DNA from: Streptomyces sp. WAC 04229
GTDB taxonomy: Bacteria; Actinomycetota; Actinomycetes; Streptomycetales; Streptomycetaceae
Direction: 5' to 3'
Assembly: GCF_003947455.1 (NCBI RefSeq)
Contig: NZ_QHJH01000008.1
Coordinates: 1-64,000, forward strand
DNA length: 64,000 nt
The position numbers and the translations under genes were made by a program. Of this stretch, positions 8,578 through 17,343 are shown one piece after another (the stretch's first letter is position 1; every line of letters begins with the position of its first letter). A model generated the notes under the pieces. The model was not told the DNA's origin. It saw only the letters and a program-made list of their open reading frames with translations, and did not search any database.

Positions 8578-9384
8578 GTGAACACCTCACCGCAGTTGGT
8601 CCAGCGCACGGAAGTCCCGGCACCGAACCTGCTGGACCCGGGAGCCGTCCTCACCCGGCTCCGGAGCCACCCGCGGGGGCCGGTCCACATCATCGACCCG
8701 TTCAAGGTGCCGCTCGACGAGGCCGTGGAGAAGGCGAAGGTCCTCAGCGATCTCGGCTGTCCCGCCCTCATCCTCGCCAGTACCGACTACGAGTCCTTCG
8801 AGTCCCACATGGACCCTTACGTGGCCGCGATCAAGGAGGTCAGCCCGCTGCCGGTGCTGTTGCACTTCCCGCCGCGCAGGGGCTCCGGCTTCCCTCTGGC
8901 CCGGGGCGCCGACGCCGTCATGCTGCCCGCGCTGCTCGGCTCCCGCGACGACTACTACGTGTGGAAGAGCTACCTGGAGACCCTGGTGAACCTGCCCGGC
9001 CGGGACGACGCCTGGCCGGAACTCCTGCTCACCGTCGCCCTCACCTTCGGCGAGGACCACAAGACCGGCGATCTGCTCAGGACCGTGCCCGTGGCCACCA
9101 CGACCACCGAGCAGATGGACCGGTACATCGCGGTCACCCGCAGCTTCGGCTTCCACATGGTCTACCTGTACTCCCGCTACGCACAGGTTCCCCCCGACGT
9201 GGTCCGCCACTTCCGCCGCCGGCTCGACCCCGACCAGATCCTGTTCGTGAGCGGCAACGTCCGGCGGCGGGAGCACGTCGCGGCGTACCTGGAGGCGGGC
9301 GCCGACTACGTGGGCTTCGCCGGCGCACTGGAACAGGGCGACTGGCGCTCGACGCTGGCCGAGATGACGGCGGCCCGCCCGTGA
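8578..9384 (+). CDS. moeO5: Prenyl-3-phosphoglycerate synthase, MoeO5-like
   Basis: 268-aa TIM barrel of the PcrB/geranylgeranylglyceryl phosphate synthase family. Visible marks are HIIDPFK at 37-43, PVLLHFPP, LTVALTFGEDH, the YLYSRYAQVP segment that replaces the usual YLE(A/G)-rich loop, and a late FVSGNVRR plus AGADYVGFAGALE phosphate-binding region. In the moenomycin pathway MoeO5 couples a C15 prenyl diphosphate to 3-phosphoglycerate, the first committed step, rather than making archaeal lipid. GTG 8578 has AGGGGG about 7 bases upstream. Its stop overlaps the start of the moeN5-like gene (GTGA). Cluster context, not the fold alone, supports the moe assignment. Confidence 0.88.
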   Translation: MNTSPQLVQRTEVPAPNLLDPGAVLTRLRSHPRGPVHIIDPFKVPLDEAVEKAKVLSDLGCPALILASTDYESFESHMDPYVAAIKEVSPLPVLLHFPPRRGSGFPLARGADAVMLPALLGSRDDYYVWKSYLETLVNLPGRDDAWPELLLTVALTFGEDHKTGDLLRTVPVATTTTEQMDRYIAVTRSFGFHMVYLYSRYAQVPPDVVRHFRRRLDPDQILFVSGNVRRREHVAAYLEAGADYVGFAGALEQGDWRSTLAEMTAARP

Positions 9385-10199
9385 CCGCGGCACTGCCCGC
9401 GGACTACACCGCCTCGATGCTGGTCACCGAGTCCGCCAACCGCGATCACGTCACCGCGTTCGTCGCCCGGGGCGGCGGCTCACCCGACCTCGTGGCGCAC
9501 ACCGCGGCGTTGCGCCTCTACCTGCGGGTGCCGCACTTCCTCACCGAGTGGATCACCGACCCGGAGCGGCGCGCCGAAGTGGCCCGCGCCCTGGCCATGG
9601 ACATCGTGGCCATGAAGCTGCTCGACGACCTCATGGACGACGACACCGGCCTCAACCGCATCGAACTCGCCTGTCTCTGCCTCCACCTGCACCTGACCGC
9701 GCTGAAGCAGATGTGCGCGCTGGCCGAGGACGCCCGCTCCGTGACCGACCTGGTCGAACGCGATTTCACCGAAGTCTGCACCGGACAGATCCGCACCAAG
9801 AGCCATCGGGCGCGGACCCTCGACGAGTGGTGCGCCAACGCCAGCACCTACGGCGCCACCTTCCTGGGCTGCTACGGCTCCCTCGCGGCGCTCTGCGGCC
9901 GCGAGGAGCCCGCCGTCGATCCCGCGCGGCGGTTCGCCGAGGCGTTCGGCACGATCATCACCATCGCCGACGACCTGACCGACTACGACCGCAACGGCGA
10001 GCGGGAGGGGAACCTCGGCCACCTGATGCGCACCGGGGCCGTACCCGCACGGGACGTCGAGGCGCTGCTGGAGCGACTGCGCGCCCAGGCGCTCGGCGCG
10101 GCACGGGAGCAGCCGGCCTCCTCGGGGCTGGTCCCCGTCGTCGACGTGTACACCGACGACGTACTGGACCGGCTGCTGCCGCGGCACCCGGGGCGCTGA
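9381..10199 (+). CDS. moeN5: Prenyltransferase of the isoprenyl diphosphate synthase fold, MoeN5-like
   Basis: 272-aa all-helical class I prenyl-transfer protein. Two Asp-rich Mg-binding motifs are visible: DDLMDDD at residues 82-88 and DDLTDYD at 197-203. The length matches MoeN5 (about 260 aa), which attaches a C10 unit to the C15-phosphoglycerate made by MoeO5 and rearranges it to the C25 moenocinol chain. GTG 9381 overlaps the moeO5 stop by 4 bp, so the two are translationally coupled. A strong hairpin begins 12 bp after the stop and overlaps the end of the convergent moeM5-like gene. Confidence 0.87.
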   Translation: MTAALPADYTASMLVTESANRDHVTAFVARGGGSPDLVAHTAALRLYLRVPHFLTEWITDPERRAEVARALAMDIVAMKLLDDLMDDDTGLNRIELACLCLHLHLTALKQMCALAEDARSVTDLVERDFTEVCTGQIRTKSHRARTLDEWCANASTYGATFLGCYGSLAALCGREEPAVDPARRFAEAFGTIITIADDLTDYDRNGEREGNLGHLMRTGAVPARDVEALLERLRAQALGAAREQPASSGLVPVVDVYTDDVLDRLLPRHPGR

Positions 10200-10211
10200 C
10201 CGACGACCGAC

Positions 10212-10239
10212 GGCCTACCGGGGCTCGCCCCGGTAGGCC
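10212..10239. terminator. Bidirectional terminator overlapping the 3' end of moeM5
   Basis: A perfect 12-bp stem (10212-10223 with 10228-10239) with a CTCG loop lies between the convergent moeN5-like and moeM5-like genes. Its left arm contains the moeM5 stop codon and the rest encodes the last Tyr-Arg-Gly-Glu-Pro-Arg residues, so coding and terminator functions share bases. Confidence 0.75.
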
Positions 10240-11807
10240 ATCAGGTCGTCGAAGACGAACAGGTCGACGTCGCTGTCCGCGAAGTCGTCCAGCACGTGCC
10301 GGGCGGTGTGCGCGATGGCCCGGCCGGGGCCGTTGAGCGAGGTGTTGATCAGGGCCGGAACACCCGTCTCCGCCTCGAAGGAGGCGAGCAGGGAGTGCAG
10401 CAGCGGCTGGTCGGCGCCCAGGGTCTGGATCCGGCAGGTCCCGTTGACGTGCCGGGCCTGCGGGGCGGTGCCCTCCGGCAACTGGTACTCGAAGAGCATG
10501 TACGGGGAGGGCCGGCCGCCCGGATACAGCTCGGCGAAGCGCTCGTCGCGCATCACCGCGCCCAGCGGGCGGTACCACTCCCGCTGCTTGAGCTTCTCGC
10601 TCATCCGCTTGCGCATCCCGGACACGGCCGGGCTGCCCAGCAGCGAGCGGTGCCCCAGCGCGCGCGGCCCGAGCTCGGCGGCGCCCTCGGTGAGGGCCAC
10701 GACACCTCCGTCCGCGAGCAGGCGGGCGACCACCGGGCCGTCGTAGGGAACGGCCTTGAGGCCCGCGGTGTCCAGGGCGGCCAGGACATCGGTGCGGGCC
10801 TCGCCCGTGCCGTTGGCGTACACACTCAGCGGTTCGGGCCGCCTGCCGAGGACGTAGGTGAGGGCGTAGACGCCGGCGCCCGCAAGATGGCCCGCGTCGC
10901 CGCAGGCCGGCGGGACGGCGATCTCCCGGCCGAAGGCCTCGCGCAGCGACGAGTTGGCCACGATGTTCAGCGCGCAGCCGCCACCGAGTGCGATCGGGCC
11001 GACGCCCCCGCCGGTGCGGGTGACGTGCCGGTCGAGAACGGCGTGAACCGCTTCGGTGAACAGCTCCTGGAAGGTGGCGACGACATGGGCCGCCGTCTCG
11101 AACTCGGGGTTGAACTCGGGGCGCCCGGCAAGCTCGGCACGCACCCGCTCGGCCAGCTCCAGGTCGTGCATGACCCGGGGGTCCACCGCCGTCAGCTGCT
11201 CGCGTATCCGGGCGTCGGGCTGTCCGTAGCCGCCGAGGGCCATCACCTTCCCGGCAACGCTGGGGCTCTTGCCGAAGCCCAGCAGGTGGCCGATCGCGGT
11301 CCACCCGAAGCCGTTGCCGTACCAGGGGAGCGGGTCCTTGGCGATCCACTCCAGGCGGTTGTCCTCGACCCGGAACAGGGAGCTGCGGGTGAGCTGTCCG
11401 CGGCCCTCGTTGACGAGGACGAGGGTGCCGTCCTCGTGGTCCGCGTAGTGGGCGGCGAGCGCGGCGTGCGACACCTCGTGGGTGACGACCACGCAGTCCA
11501 CGGTCCGGCCCAGCAGGTCGCAGGTGGTGCGGTGGTGCGGTGCTCCGGCGCCGATCCGTTCCATCGCGTGGTCCAGGTCCGGGATCCGCAGCAGGGCGCT
11601 GCGGACCGGCGTGCTGACCGCCACCAGGTCGATCCCGTCCGCGTCCACGCACTCCTGGGCGAGCACGTGCTCCAGCGCGATGTCGGAGCGGTGGTCGTGC
11701 TTGACGCGGGTGAGGCGCTCGGTCTCGATGGCGAAGACCAGCCGTCCGTCCTCGAAGTAGCCGACTCCGGTGTCGTGGCCGGCGGAGTGGAGAGACAGTA
11801 CCTTCAT
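10215..11807 (-). CDS. moeM5: Carbamoyltransferase, MoeM5-like
   Basis: 530-aa carbamoyltransferase of the NodU/CmcH/TobZ type with an N-terminal kinase-like (YrdC/Kae1-related) lobe and a C-terminal lobe. It begins KVLSLHSAGHDTGVG, with later ALGGGCALN and ELGPRALGHRS, and INTSLNGPGRAI near the end; these are typical family blocks. MoeM5 transfers a carbamoyl group from carbamoyl phosphate to the F-ring hydroxyl of the moenomycin core. ATG 11807 overlaps the GT4-like stop by one base (TGATG). It is last in the leftward tailoring operon that starts at moeE5. Confidence 0.88.
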   Translation of the reverse strand: MKVLSLHSAGHDTGVGYFEDGRLVFAIETERLTRVKHDHRSDIALEHVLAQECVDADGIDLVAVSTPVRSALLRIPDLDHAMERIGAGAPHHRTTCDLLGRTVDCVVVTHEVSHAALAAHYADHEDGTLVLVNEGRGQLTRSSLFRVEDNRLEWIAKDPLPWYGNGFGWTAIGHLLGFGKSPSVAGKVMALGGYGQPDARIREQLTAVDPRVMHDLELAERVRAELAGRPEFNPEFETAAHVVATFQELFTEAVHAVLDRHVTRTGGGVGPIALGGGCALNIVANSSLREAFGREIAVPPACGDAGHLAGAGVYALTYVLGRRPEPLSVYANGTGEARTDVLAALDTAGLKAVPYDGPVVARLLADGGVVALTEGAAELGPRALGHRSLLGSPAVSGMRKRMSEKLKQREWYRPLGAVMRDERFAELYPGGRPSPYMLFEYQLPEGTAPQARHVNGTCRIQTLGADQPLLHSLLASFEAETGVPALINTSLNGPGRAIAHTARHVLDDFADSDVDLFVFDDLMAYRGEPR

Positions 11808-13072
11808 CAGCGCTCCTGGGCAGGGGGTGTGAGGGTCGGAACGGCCGAGTAGGGCGCCCACTCGACGGCACGCAGCGGCCGGCCGGTGAGCCCGCGCAGG
11901 TACAGCTCCGTCCCCACCCCGGCGAACCACGCGAAGTAGAGCCACTTGATCAGCGCCTTCTGGAGCCCGCGGCGCCGCCCGCCGCTCGCGTCGAAGGCGG
12001 TCAGCGGCCAGAGGCCGGCGAAGAGGATGTGGCGGAAGTAGTGGCGGACCACCGGCAGGGGCCAGTCGGCGAGGTCGACGAGATGGTTGAGGAGGATCCG
12101 GCGGATCCTGCGGCGGGTCTCGCCCGCGGGACCGGCGACGTAGTAGTGGCAGCGGGCGTCCGGTACGAGACGCAGCCGGGCCAGCGGATCGGGCAGGCCG
12201 GGGTCGAGGAGCCGGAAGCAGACGTAGCCGTCGTCCGACACGTAGCGGCCGGGCATGCCGCCGGCCAGGACGTCGGTCGCCACCAGGATGCAGCAGCCGT
12301 GCGGGTAGTTGGTCGCGGGTGCCGCGATCGCCTTGGCGCGGGCCAGCAGGTGCGAGGTGGCGAACTCCCTGGTGTGCGGGATCTTCGTGGCGCCCACCGC
12401 GCCCCGGCAGCCGGCCGCCAGGAAGTCCCGCGCCAGGCGCGCCAGGCAGCCGGCATCGAGGTGCACGTCGTCGTCGACCCAGCCGACGCCGAGGCAGCCG
12501 AGCGACTCGGCGATCTCGATGGCGGCGTTGAGCGTACGCGGCTTGCCCGGGCCCGGCAGCGAGAGGCCGCACACCGGTACGTCCGGCAGCCGGGCGCGGG
12601 CCCTTCCCAGCAGCGCCCGCAGCCGCGCCACGGATTCGCCCGCCTCCCGCGCCGACGCCCACTGCATGCCCACCAACAGCACGACGGGGGCCTCCGGACG
12701 CTCCTCGGCCAGCTCGCCGATCCGGTCCAGCAGGGCGTCGAACCGCTCCTGCTGCCCGGCGAGGGGGCCACGGGCGACATAGGTCGGGGCGATCAGGGCG
12801 AGGGCCGGTGAACCGGGGCGCAGAGCGGCGGCGGCGCTCCGGGCGTCGGAGAGCTCGACCGCCTCCCCCGCCGGACCGTCGGGCAGGACGTAGCGCACCG
12901 GCACGGCCCAGGACGGCTGTGGACGGAGTCCCCGCGCCATGGTGCGGCGGACGTGGTGGGTCAGGAAGGGCTCGCCGAGCCGACGCCGGCCGCGGTCCGG
13001 CAGCGGCTCGTTGAGGCGGACGGCGGGGCCCGGCCGCAGGGACGCGGCCGGGCGGGAGGTCTCAGAAGTCAC
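11807..13072 (-). CDS. moeGT4: Glycosyltransferase, MoeGT4-like
   Basis: 421 aa, paralogous to the GT at 4274-5428: LIAPTYVAR, LPGPGKPRTLNAA, WVDDDVHLD (metal motif), VSDDGYVCFRLLD and WLYFAWFAGVG (possible membrane contact near the C-terminus). An extra N-terminal stretch of about 80 residues precedes the fold. GTG 13072 overlaps the radical-SAM gene by 11 bp but has no good ribosome site; an internal ATG at 12940 is an alternative start, giving 377 aa. In the moe pathway this gene, between K5 and M5, transfers the second sugar (E ring). Symbol by order and family. Confidence 0.78.
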   Translation of the reverse strand: MTSETSRPAASLRPGPAVRLNEPLPDRGRRRLGEPFLTHHVRRTMARGLRPQPSWAVPVRYVLPDGPAGEAVELSDARSAAAALRPGSPALALIAPTYVARGPLAGQQERFDALLDRIGELAEERPEAPVVLLVGMQWASAREAGESVARLRALLGRARARLPDVPVCGLSLPGPGKPRTLNAAIEIAESLGCLGVGWVDDDVHLDAGCLARLARDFLAAGCRGAVGATKIPHTREFATSHLLARAKAIAAPATNYPHGCCILVATDVLAGGMPGRYVSDDGYVCFRLLDPGLPDPLARLRLVPDARCHYYVAGPAGETRRRIRRILLNHLVDLADWPLPVVRHYFRHILFAGLWPLTAFDASGGRRRGLQKALIKWLYFAWFAGVGTELYLRGLTGRPLRAVEWAPYSAVPTLTPPAQER

Positions 13073-14579
13073 GGTCGGTGTTGGAGGTCGACCGGGCCAG
13101 GCTGCGCAGGCCGTCCACGGTGTTGCGCCACTGACCGGTCGTCGCCATGTGGGTCAGCAGCGGCTTGGCCATGGAGCGGCGCAGGAAGAACGCACGGTAG
13201 GCGGCCTGCGCGCGGCGCTGGGCGTCGGGCACCAGATAGCCGATCCGCGCGTCGAACTCGCCCCGCACGAACCGGTCCCAGTAGTCGGAGGGTATCCGCC
13301 CGGCGGCCACCGACTCGGTGTGCAGCGGGGTGCCCGGCAGCGGGGTCGCGGTGTAGAAACTCGCGTAGTCCAGCGGGATCCGGCAGGCGAGGTCGACCGT
13401 GGCGCGGAACTGCTCCCGGGTCTCGTTCAGCCAGCCGACGATGAAGTAGCCGAAGCCCTTGATGCCCGCCTCGTGCGCCGAGGTGACGGCCCGTTCGATC
13501 TTCTCGATGTTGCTCTCCTTGCGCATGCGCTCGAGGATCTCCGGCGCGCCGTGCTCGATGCCGAACCGCAGCCGCACGCAGCCCGCCCCGGCCATCGCCT
13601 TCAGCAGCGGTTCCGGCACCAGGTCGACGCGGGTCGGTGCCTCCCAGCGCACCTTCAGGCCCTGTTCGCCGATGAGCGCGCAGATCTCCCGGACCCGGCC
13701 GCGGTGCAGCGTGAACACGTCGTCGTAGAACATGATCTCCTTCACCCCGAACCGCTTCTTCAGCTCCGTCATCTCGCCGACGACGTCCTCGGGGGAGCGG
13801 TACATCGACTTCTTGTCGACGGCCTGCTTGAAGCAGAAGCTGCACTTGAACGGGCAGCCGCGGCTGGAGATCATCGTCGCGAACGGCCGGGGAGCCATGA
13901 TCGAGTAGTAGCTGTTCATCGGCAGCCCGTCGCGGGAGGGCCAGCCGACCTCCTCCAGGTTCACCATCGGCGCGGCCCCACCGTCGTGCTCGCGGGAGAC
14001 CAGACCCCGGATGCCCTCCGGCTTCTCGCCCTGCTCCAGGGCCTCGGCCAGCTCCGGCATGATCGTGATGCCCTCGCCGACACCGACGTAGTCGATGCAG
14101 TCGTGGAAGAGGTTCTCGTGCGCGTAGACCTCGGTGTGTGGCCCGCCGAGGATGACCTTGGCGCCGGTGCTCTTCGCCGCCTGGCAGGCTTCGACGGCAC
14201 CGGGCAGTCCGGGAGTTGTGGTGCTGACGCCGACCAGGTCCGGCTCGAAGTCGGCGAGGAGTTCGCGCAGGCCCTCGCTGTCCAGACCGAGGGCCGGAGT
14301 GTCGACCTGGATGACGTCGTGGAAGCCGGCGGACTTCAGCGCGGTGTGGATGTAGCCGAGACCGAGGTGGGGCAGGACGCCGGCGCGCCGCTGGATCTGG
14401 GTGATCTGGCGGGTGTTGAGGCACAGGTCGTGGTGGCGGACCAGCGCGATGCGCAGTTTCCGCCTGCGCCAGCGCGGCAGGCCGGGGCGGCCCGGTTTCT
14501 CGGCGACGGCGGTCGAGCAACCGCCCGACGCGGCCCCGGCCGCCGTACCGGTACTTATGACGGGCAGTGTCTTCCGCAT
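13062..14579 (-). CDS. moeK5: Cobalamin-dependent radical SAM methyltransferase, MoeK5-like
   Basis: 505 aa with an N-terminal B12-binding Rossmann domain (about residues 41-180, containing VGVSTTTPG and ILGGPHTEVY), then a radical SAM core with the CxxxCxxC cluster site at Cys242, Cys246 and Cys249 (GCPFKCSFC). A C-terminal helical extension follows. Class B radical SAM C-methylases of this layout methylate unactivated sugar carbons; MoeK5 adds the 4-C-methyl group on the F-ring uronamide. ATG 14579 has AAGGAGG about 8 bases upstream. It lies 47 bp after the moeH5-like gene. The protein needs cobalamin and an iron-sulfur cluster, so activity depends on cellular B12. Confidence 0.88.
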   Translation of the reverse strand: MRKTLPVISTGTAAGAASGGCSTAVAEKPGRPGLPRWRRRKLRIALVRHHDLCLNTRQITQIQRRAGVLPHLGLGYIHTALKSAGFHDVIQVDTPALGLDSEGLRELLADFEPDLVGVSTTTPGLPGAVEACQAAKSTGAKVILGGPHTEVYAHENLFHDCIDYVGVGEGITIMPELAEALEQGEKPEGIRGLVSREHDGGAAPMVNLEEVGWPSRDGLPMNSYYSIMAPRPFATMISSRGCPFKCSFCFKQAVDKKSMYRSPEDVVGEMTELKKRFGVKEIMFYDDVFTLHRGRVREICALIGEQGLKVRWEAPTRVDLVPEPLLKAMAGAGCVRLRFGIEHGAPEILERMRKESNIEKIERAVTSAHEAGIKGFGYFIVGWLNETREQFRATVDLACRIPLDYASFYTATPLPGTPLHTESVAAGRIPSDYWDRFVRGEFDARIGYLVPDAQRRAQAAYRAFFLRRSMAKPLLTHMATTGQWRNTVDGLRSLARSTSNTDRDF

Positions 14580-14626
14580 GAGGTCCCCTCCTTCTGGGGT
14601 CGTGCGGGCAGTGGTGTTCTGGGGAC

Positions 14627-16135
14627 TCAGGGGGTTCTTCCGGCAGCGAGGGACTCCAGCTGGAGCAGGTACAGGGCCAGCGGCTGGAGCCGGCTGACGC
14701 GCTGCGGCGCCCCCGGGCCGCGGCCCGCCGCCAGCAGACGTTGCAGGACCCGGTCGCGGCTGTGCCACCAGCCCCGTCCGGAGTGCAGGGTGTGGCCGAG
14801 CAGCCGGGTGAGGTACGCCAGCCGGTGCCCGACCAGGACGAGCCCGTGGCGCTGCGGAACGGCCGCGGCGAATCCCAGGCCCGCGTGCTCGGGGAACGCC
14901 TTGTGCAGCGCCTGGTCGTGGAAGGTGCCGTCGACCAGGAACCGTCCCGGCACGGAGGCGAGGTGGTCGACGAGGGCGTGGTCGAGGTACGGGGTGTGGA
15001 TCAACGCCTGTCCGCCGCCGAGCGTGAAGGGGGCGAGGGCGATGGAGCGACGCGTCCGGTTCCAGAAGAAGAACGAGCCGAGCGGGAGGGGCGCGTCGGC
15101 GTGCCGGGTCAGTTCCCGCACGAGCCGGGCGCGGGCCCTCTCCCGGCTCCACAGGCCGCGGGTGCGGGGGCCGAGGAGATGCTCGACGTGCCCGCCGGTG
15201 CGGCCGGCGGTCAGCAGCCGGTCCGCCAGCCCCGGCGGGTCCGTCGCGTCGTAGGGGTTCTTCCGGATCAGTTCGATGCTGGGGTTCTGGGCCAGCTCGC
15301 CACCCCCGAGCCCGTCGTACCACAGTCCGCTCCGGCGGCGCAGGAAGCTGAGCAGGGGCAGGGCCCAGGCGCCGTCCAGCGTGCCCATGCCCTGTGCCGG
15401 GCCCGCGGCGCGCTCCGCGTGGAACTGCGAGCGCGGCCGGCCGACGGTGCGGTGCGGCAGTCCCAGGTGCCCTGCGAGGAGGGCGGCTACACGCGCGTCG
15501 GCGCCCGGATCGGGCGGGAACTTCGCGCCGCTGACGCACAGTCGCGGCGGGGCGCCCTGGCGGCACAGCTCCAGCAGGATGTGGCGCGAGTCCCGGCCGC
15601 CGCTCAGCGGCAGGTCATACGGCCGGGCGGGCAGCCGGCGGGCCACGGAGGCGCGGAACAGGTCGATGAAGCCGTCCACCGCCTCGCCCCGGGTGAGGTC
15701 GGCGGGGCCGGGCACGGGAAGGGCGGGAGCGTCGAGGCGCGGTCCGTCGCGGGTCCAGGTCAGCGTGGCGGCGGGGGGCAGCGCCCGGATCGCCGCGAAG
15801 GGGGTGTCCTCGGCGAGGAAGAAGCCCAGCCGGACGAAGACGGCCAGCGCGTCGTGGTCGAGGGCGGCGTGCTCACCGGGCCTGAGCAGGGCGAGCGGAT
15901 CGGGGGAGAGCGTCAGCGAGTTGGCGTCCGAGCGGTAGTACAGGGGGTGCATGCCGTACCGGTCGGTGCGGACCAGGAGGCGTTCGCCGTCCCAGTTCCA
16001 GGCGGCGAAGACCCCCTCGGGCGGTGGCCCCCCGGCCAGTGGATCCGCGCCGAGGGCGTGTCCGAGCCGTGCCTGCCCCTCGCCCTCGGCCCGGACCCCG
16101 CCCGGGCCTGCGACGAGCCGGATACGGGGCTTCAC
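14627..16135 (-). CDS. moeH5: Asparagine-synthase-like amidotransferase without glutaminase Cys, MoeH5-like
   Basis: 502 aa. The C-terminal half is an asparagine synthetase adenylation domain with the pyrophosphate motif LPLSGGRDSRH. The N-terminal part keeps the shape of a glutaminase domain (DRYGMHPLYY and LTLSPDPLALL blocks) but lacks the N-terminal nucleophilic Cys, starting instead VKPRIRLV; it probably uses free ammonia or another amine. MoeH5 forms the carboxamide on the B-ring uronic acid, in competition with A-ring attachment. GTG 16135 overlaps the GT1 stop (16132-16135), indicating translational coupling. A second Asn-synthase homologue with an intact Cys is two genes upstream. Confidence 0.85.
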   Translation of the reverse strand: MKPRIRLVAGPGGVRAEGEGQARLGHALGADPLAGGPPPEGVFAAWNWDGERLLVRTDRYGMHPLYYRSDANSLTLSPDPLALLRPGEHAALDHDALAVFVRLGFFLAEDTPFAAIRALPPAATLTWTRDGPRLDAPALPVPGPADLTRGEAVDGFIDLFRASVARRLPARPYDLPLSGGRDSRHILLELCRQGAPPRLCVSGAKFPPDPGADARVAALLAGHLGLPHRTVGRPRSQFHAERAAGPAQGMGTLDGAWALPLLSFLRRRSGLWYDGLGGGELAQNPSIELIRKNPYDATDPPGLADRLLTAGRTGGHVEHLLGPRTRGLWSRERARARLVRELTRHADAPLPLGSFFFWNRTRRSIALAPFTLGGGQALIHTPYLDHALVDHLASVPGRFLVDGTFHDQALHKAFPEHAGLGFAAAVPQRHGLVLVGHRLAYLTRLLGHTLHSGRGWWHSRDRVLQRLLAAGRGPGAPQRVSRLQPLALYLLQLESLAAGRTP

Positions 16136-17343
16136 CGGGCGTCCAGCAGGGGCCGCACGGCGTCCCCGATCCGGTGGGCCACCGCATCCTGGTCGAGCAC
16201 GGACTCGCCGAAGCCGATGGTGGTCTTCTTGTGCTCCTCGATCGTCGACGGCCGTGCCAGCCAGTCGTCGACGGTCCGGAACAGGTCCTCGGGCTCGGCA
16301 CAGGCCCGGCCGAGACCGTGGTCGTGGATGAGCCCCGGCACCCACTGCTCCATCGGCAGCCCCGACTCCAGCATCAGCACGGGGATCCCGAAGTAGGCGG
16401 CCTCCAGGGTGGTGTTGGGGCCCGCCTTCGAGACGAGCAGGCCGTACGGCGACCTGGACGCGCGGTCGATGTAGTCGAAGTACTCGGCCTGCGTGAGCCG
16501 GCTGTGGAACCGCCAGTGCGCGAGCCGCTCGGCATCCGCCGCGGCGCGACGGGCGAGGCCGGGGTCGTCGTAGCCGACGAACACCAGGTCCGTGTCCGGG
16601 TGGCGGGCGGCGATGTGCCGCAGCAGTTCCAGGTAGACGTCACCGCCGCGGTTGCAGAAGATGATCAGACGGGGCCGGCCGGAGTCCTGGGCCCCGCCCC
16701 AGGGCCCGGCCGTCGGAGCGGCGGATTCGCTGGTCATGAAGTCCCGCAGGTCGTGCTGGGCGACGAGCGGCCCCACCACCCGCACCCGGTCGGGATCCCC
16801 GCCCGTGCTCGCCAGGAGACGGTCCCTGGCCCATGCGAAGCCCACCAGGGTCAGATCGGGGTGCGGGCTGCGGTGCAGCGGCAGCTGGAGCAGTCCGGGG
16901 TTGGTGACATGGCTGACCACCCGGGTGCGGACCCCCGCCAGTCCTACGGCCGCCACGCACAGCCGCGCCACGAACCCCTTCGTGCCGACCACCACGTCCG
17001 GGGCGGTGCTGCGCAGGTGCTCGGTCAGCGGGGCGAGAGCGGCCTGCTGAACGGGGGTGGGGCCGACCTCGAAACCGGCGGGGAAGCGTTCCTGGAGGCG
17101 GGCCATCAGGCCCATGTACCGTTCGGTGCGCACTGTCGCGTCGGGGCTCTCCAGGGAGATCGTGCGGATCTCGGCCCCCGCCTCGCCCAGCCAGGGCAGG
17201 ATCGGCTCGGCCTCCAGCAGCGTCACGTCCGCGTCGACGGACCCGCGCAGTACCCGGGAGAACCGGGTGGCGGCGAGGTAGTTGCCGAACTCCCCCCAGG
17301 TCCTCGGTGACAGCACCTGGATGTGTGGACGGTCACGGCGCAT
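16132..17343 (-). CDS. moeGT1: GT-B glycosyltransferase, MoeGT1-like
   Basis: 403 aa of GT-B (MurG/GT28-like) architecture: an N-terminal acceptor domain, then a C-terminal nucleotide-sugar domain with IIFCNRGGDVY and the conserved SKAGPNTTLEAAYFGIPVL donor-binding block. This differs from the other four GT-A enzymes of the cluster. In the moe pathway MoeGT1 transfers the first sugar (uronic acid, F ring) to prenyl-phosphoglycerate, a MurG-like reaction on a lipid acceptor. ATG 17343 overlaps the upstream moeF5-like gene by 11 bp, and its stop overlaps moeH5. Confidence 0.85.
   Translation of the reverse strand: MRRDRPHIQVLSPRTWGEFGNYLAATRFSRVLRGSVDADVTLLEAEPILPWLGEAGAEIRTISLESPDATVRTERYMGLMARLQERFPAGFEVGPTPVQQAALAPLTEHLRSTAPDVVVGTKGFVARLCVAAVGLAGVRTRVVSHVTNPGLLQLPLHRSPHPDLTLVGFAWARDRLLASTGGDPDRVRVVGPLVAQHDLRDFMTSESAAPTAGPWGGAQDSGRPRLIIFCNRGGDVYLELLRHIAARHPDTDLVFVGYDDPGLARRAAADAERLAHWRFHSRLTQAEYFDYIDRASRSPYGLLVSKAGPNTTLEAAYFGIPVLMLESGLPMEQWVPGLIHDHGLGRACAEPEDLFRTVDDWLARPSTIEEHKKTTIGFGESVLDQDAVAHRIGDAVRPLLDAR

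Noticed and set aside
8578-10199. PcrB-like synthase plus prenyltransferase as archaeal-type ether lipid genes
   Set aside because: The surrounding sugar, carbamoyl, methyl and C5N genes match the moenomycin pathway, where MoeO5/MoeN5 have exactly these folds.
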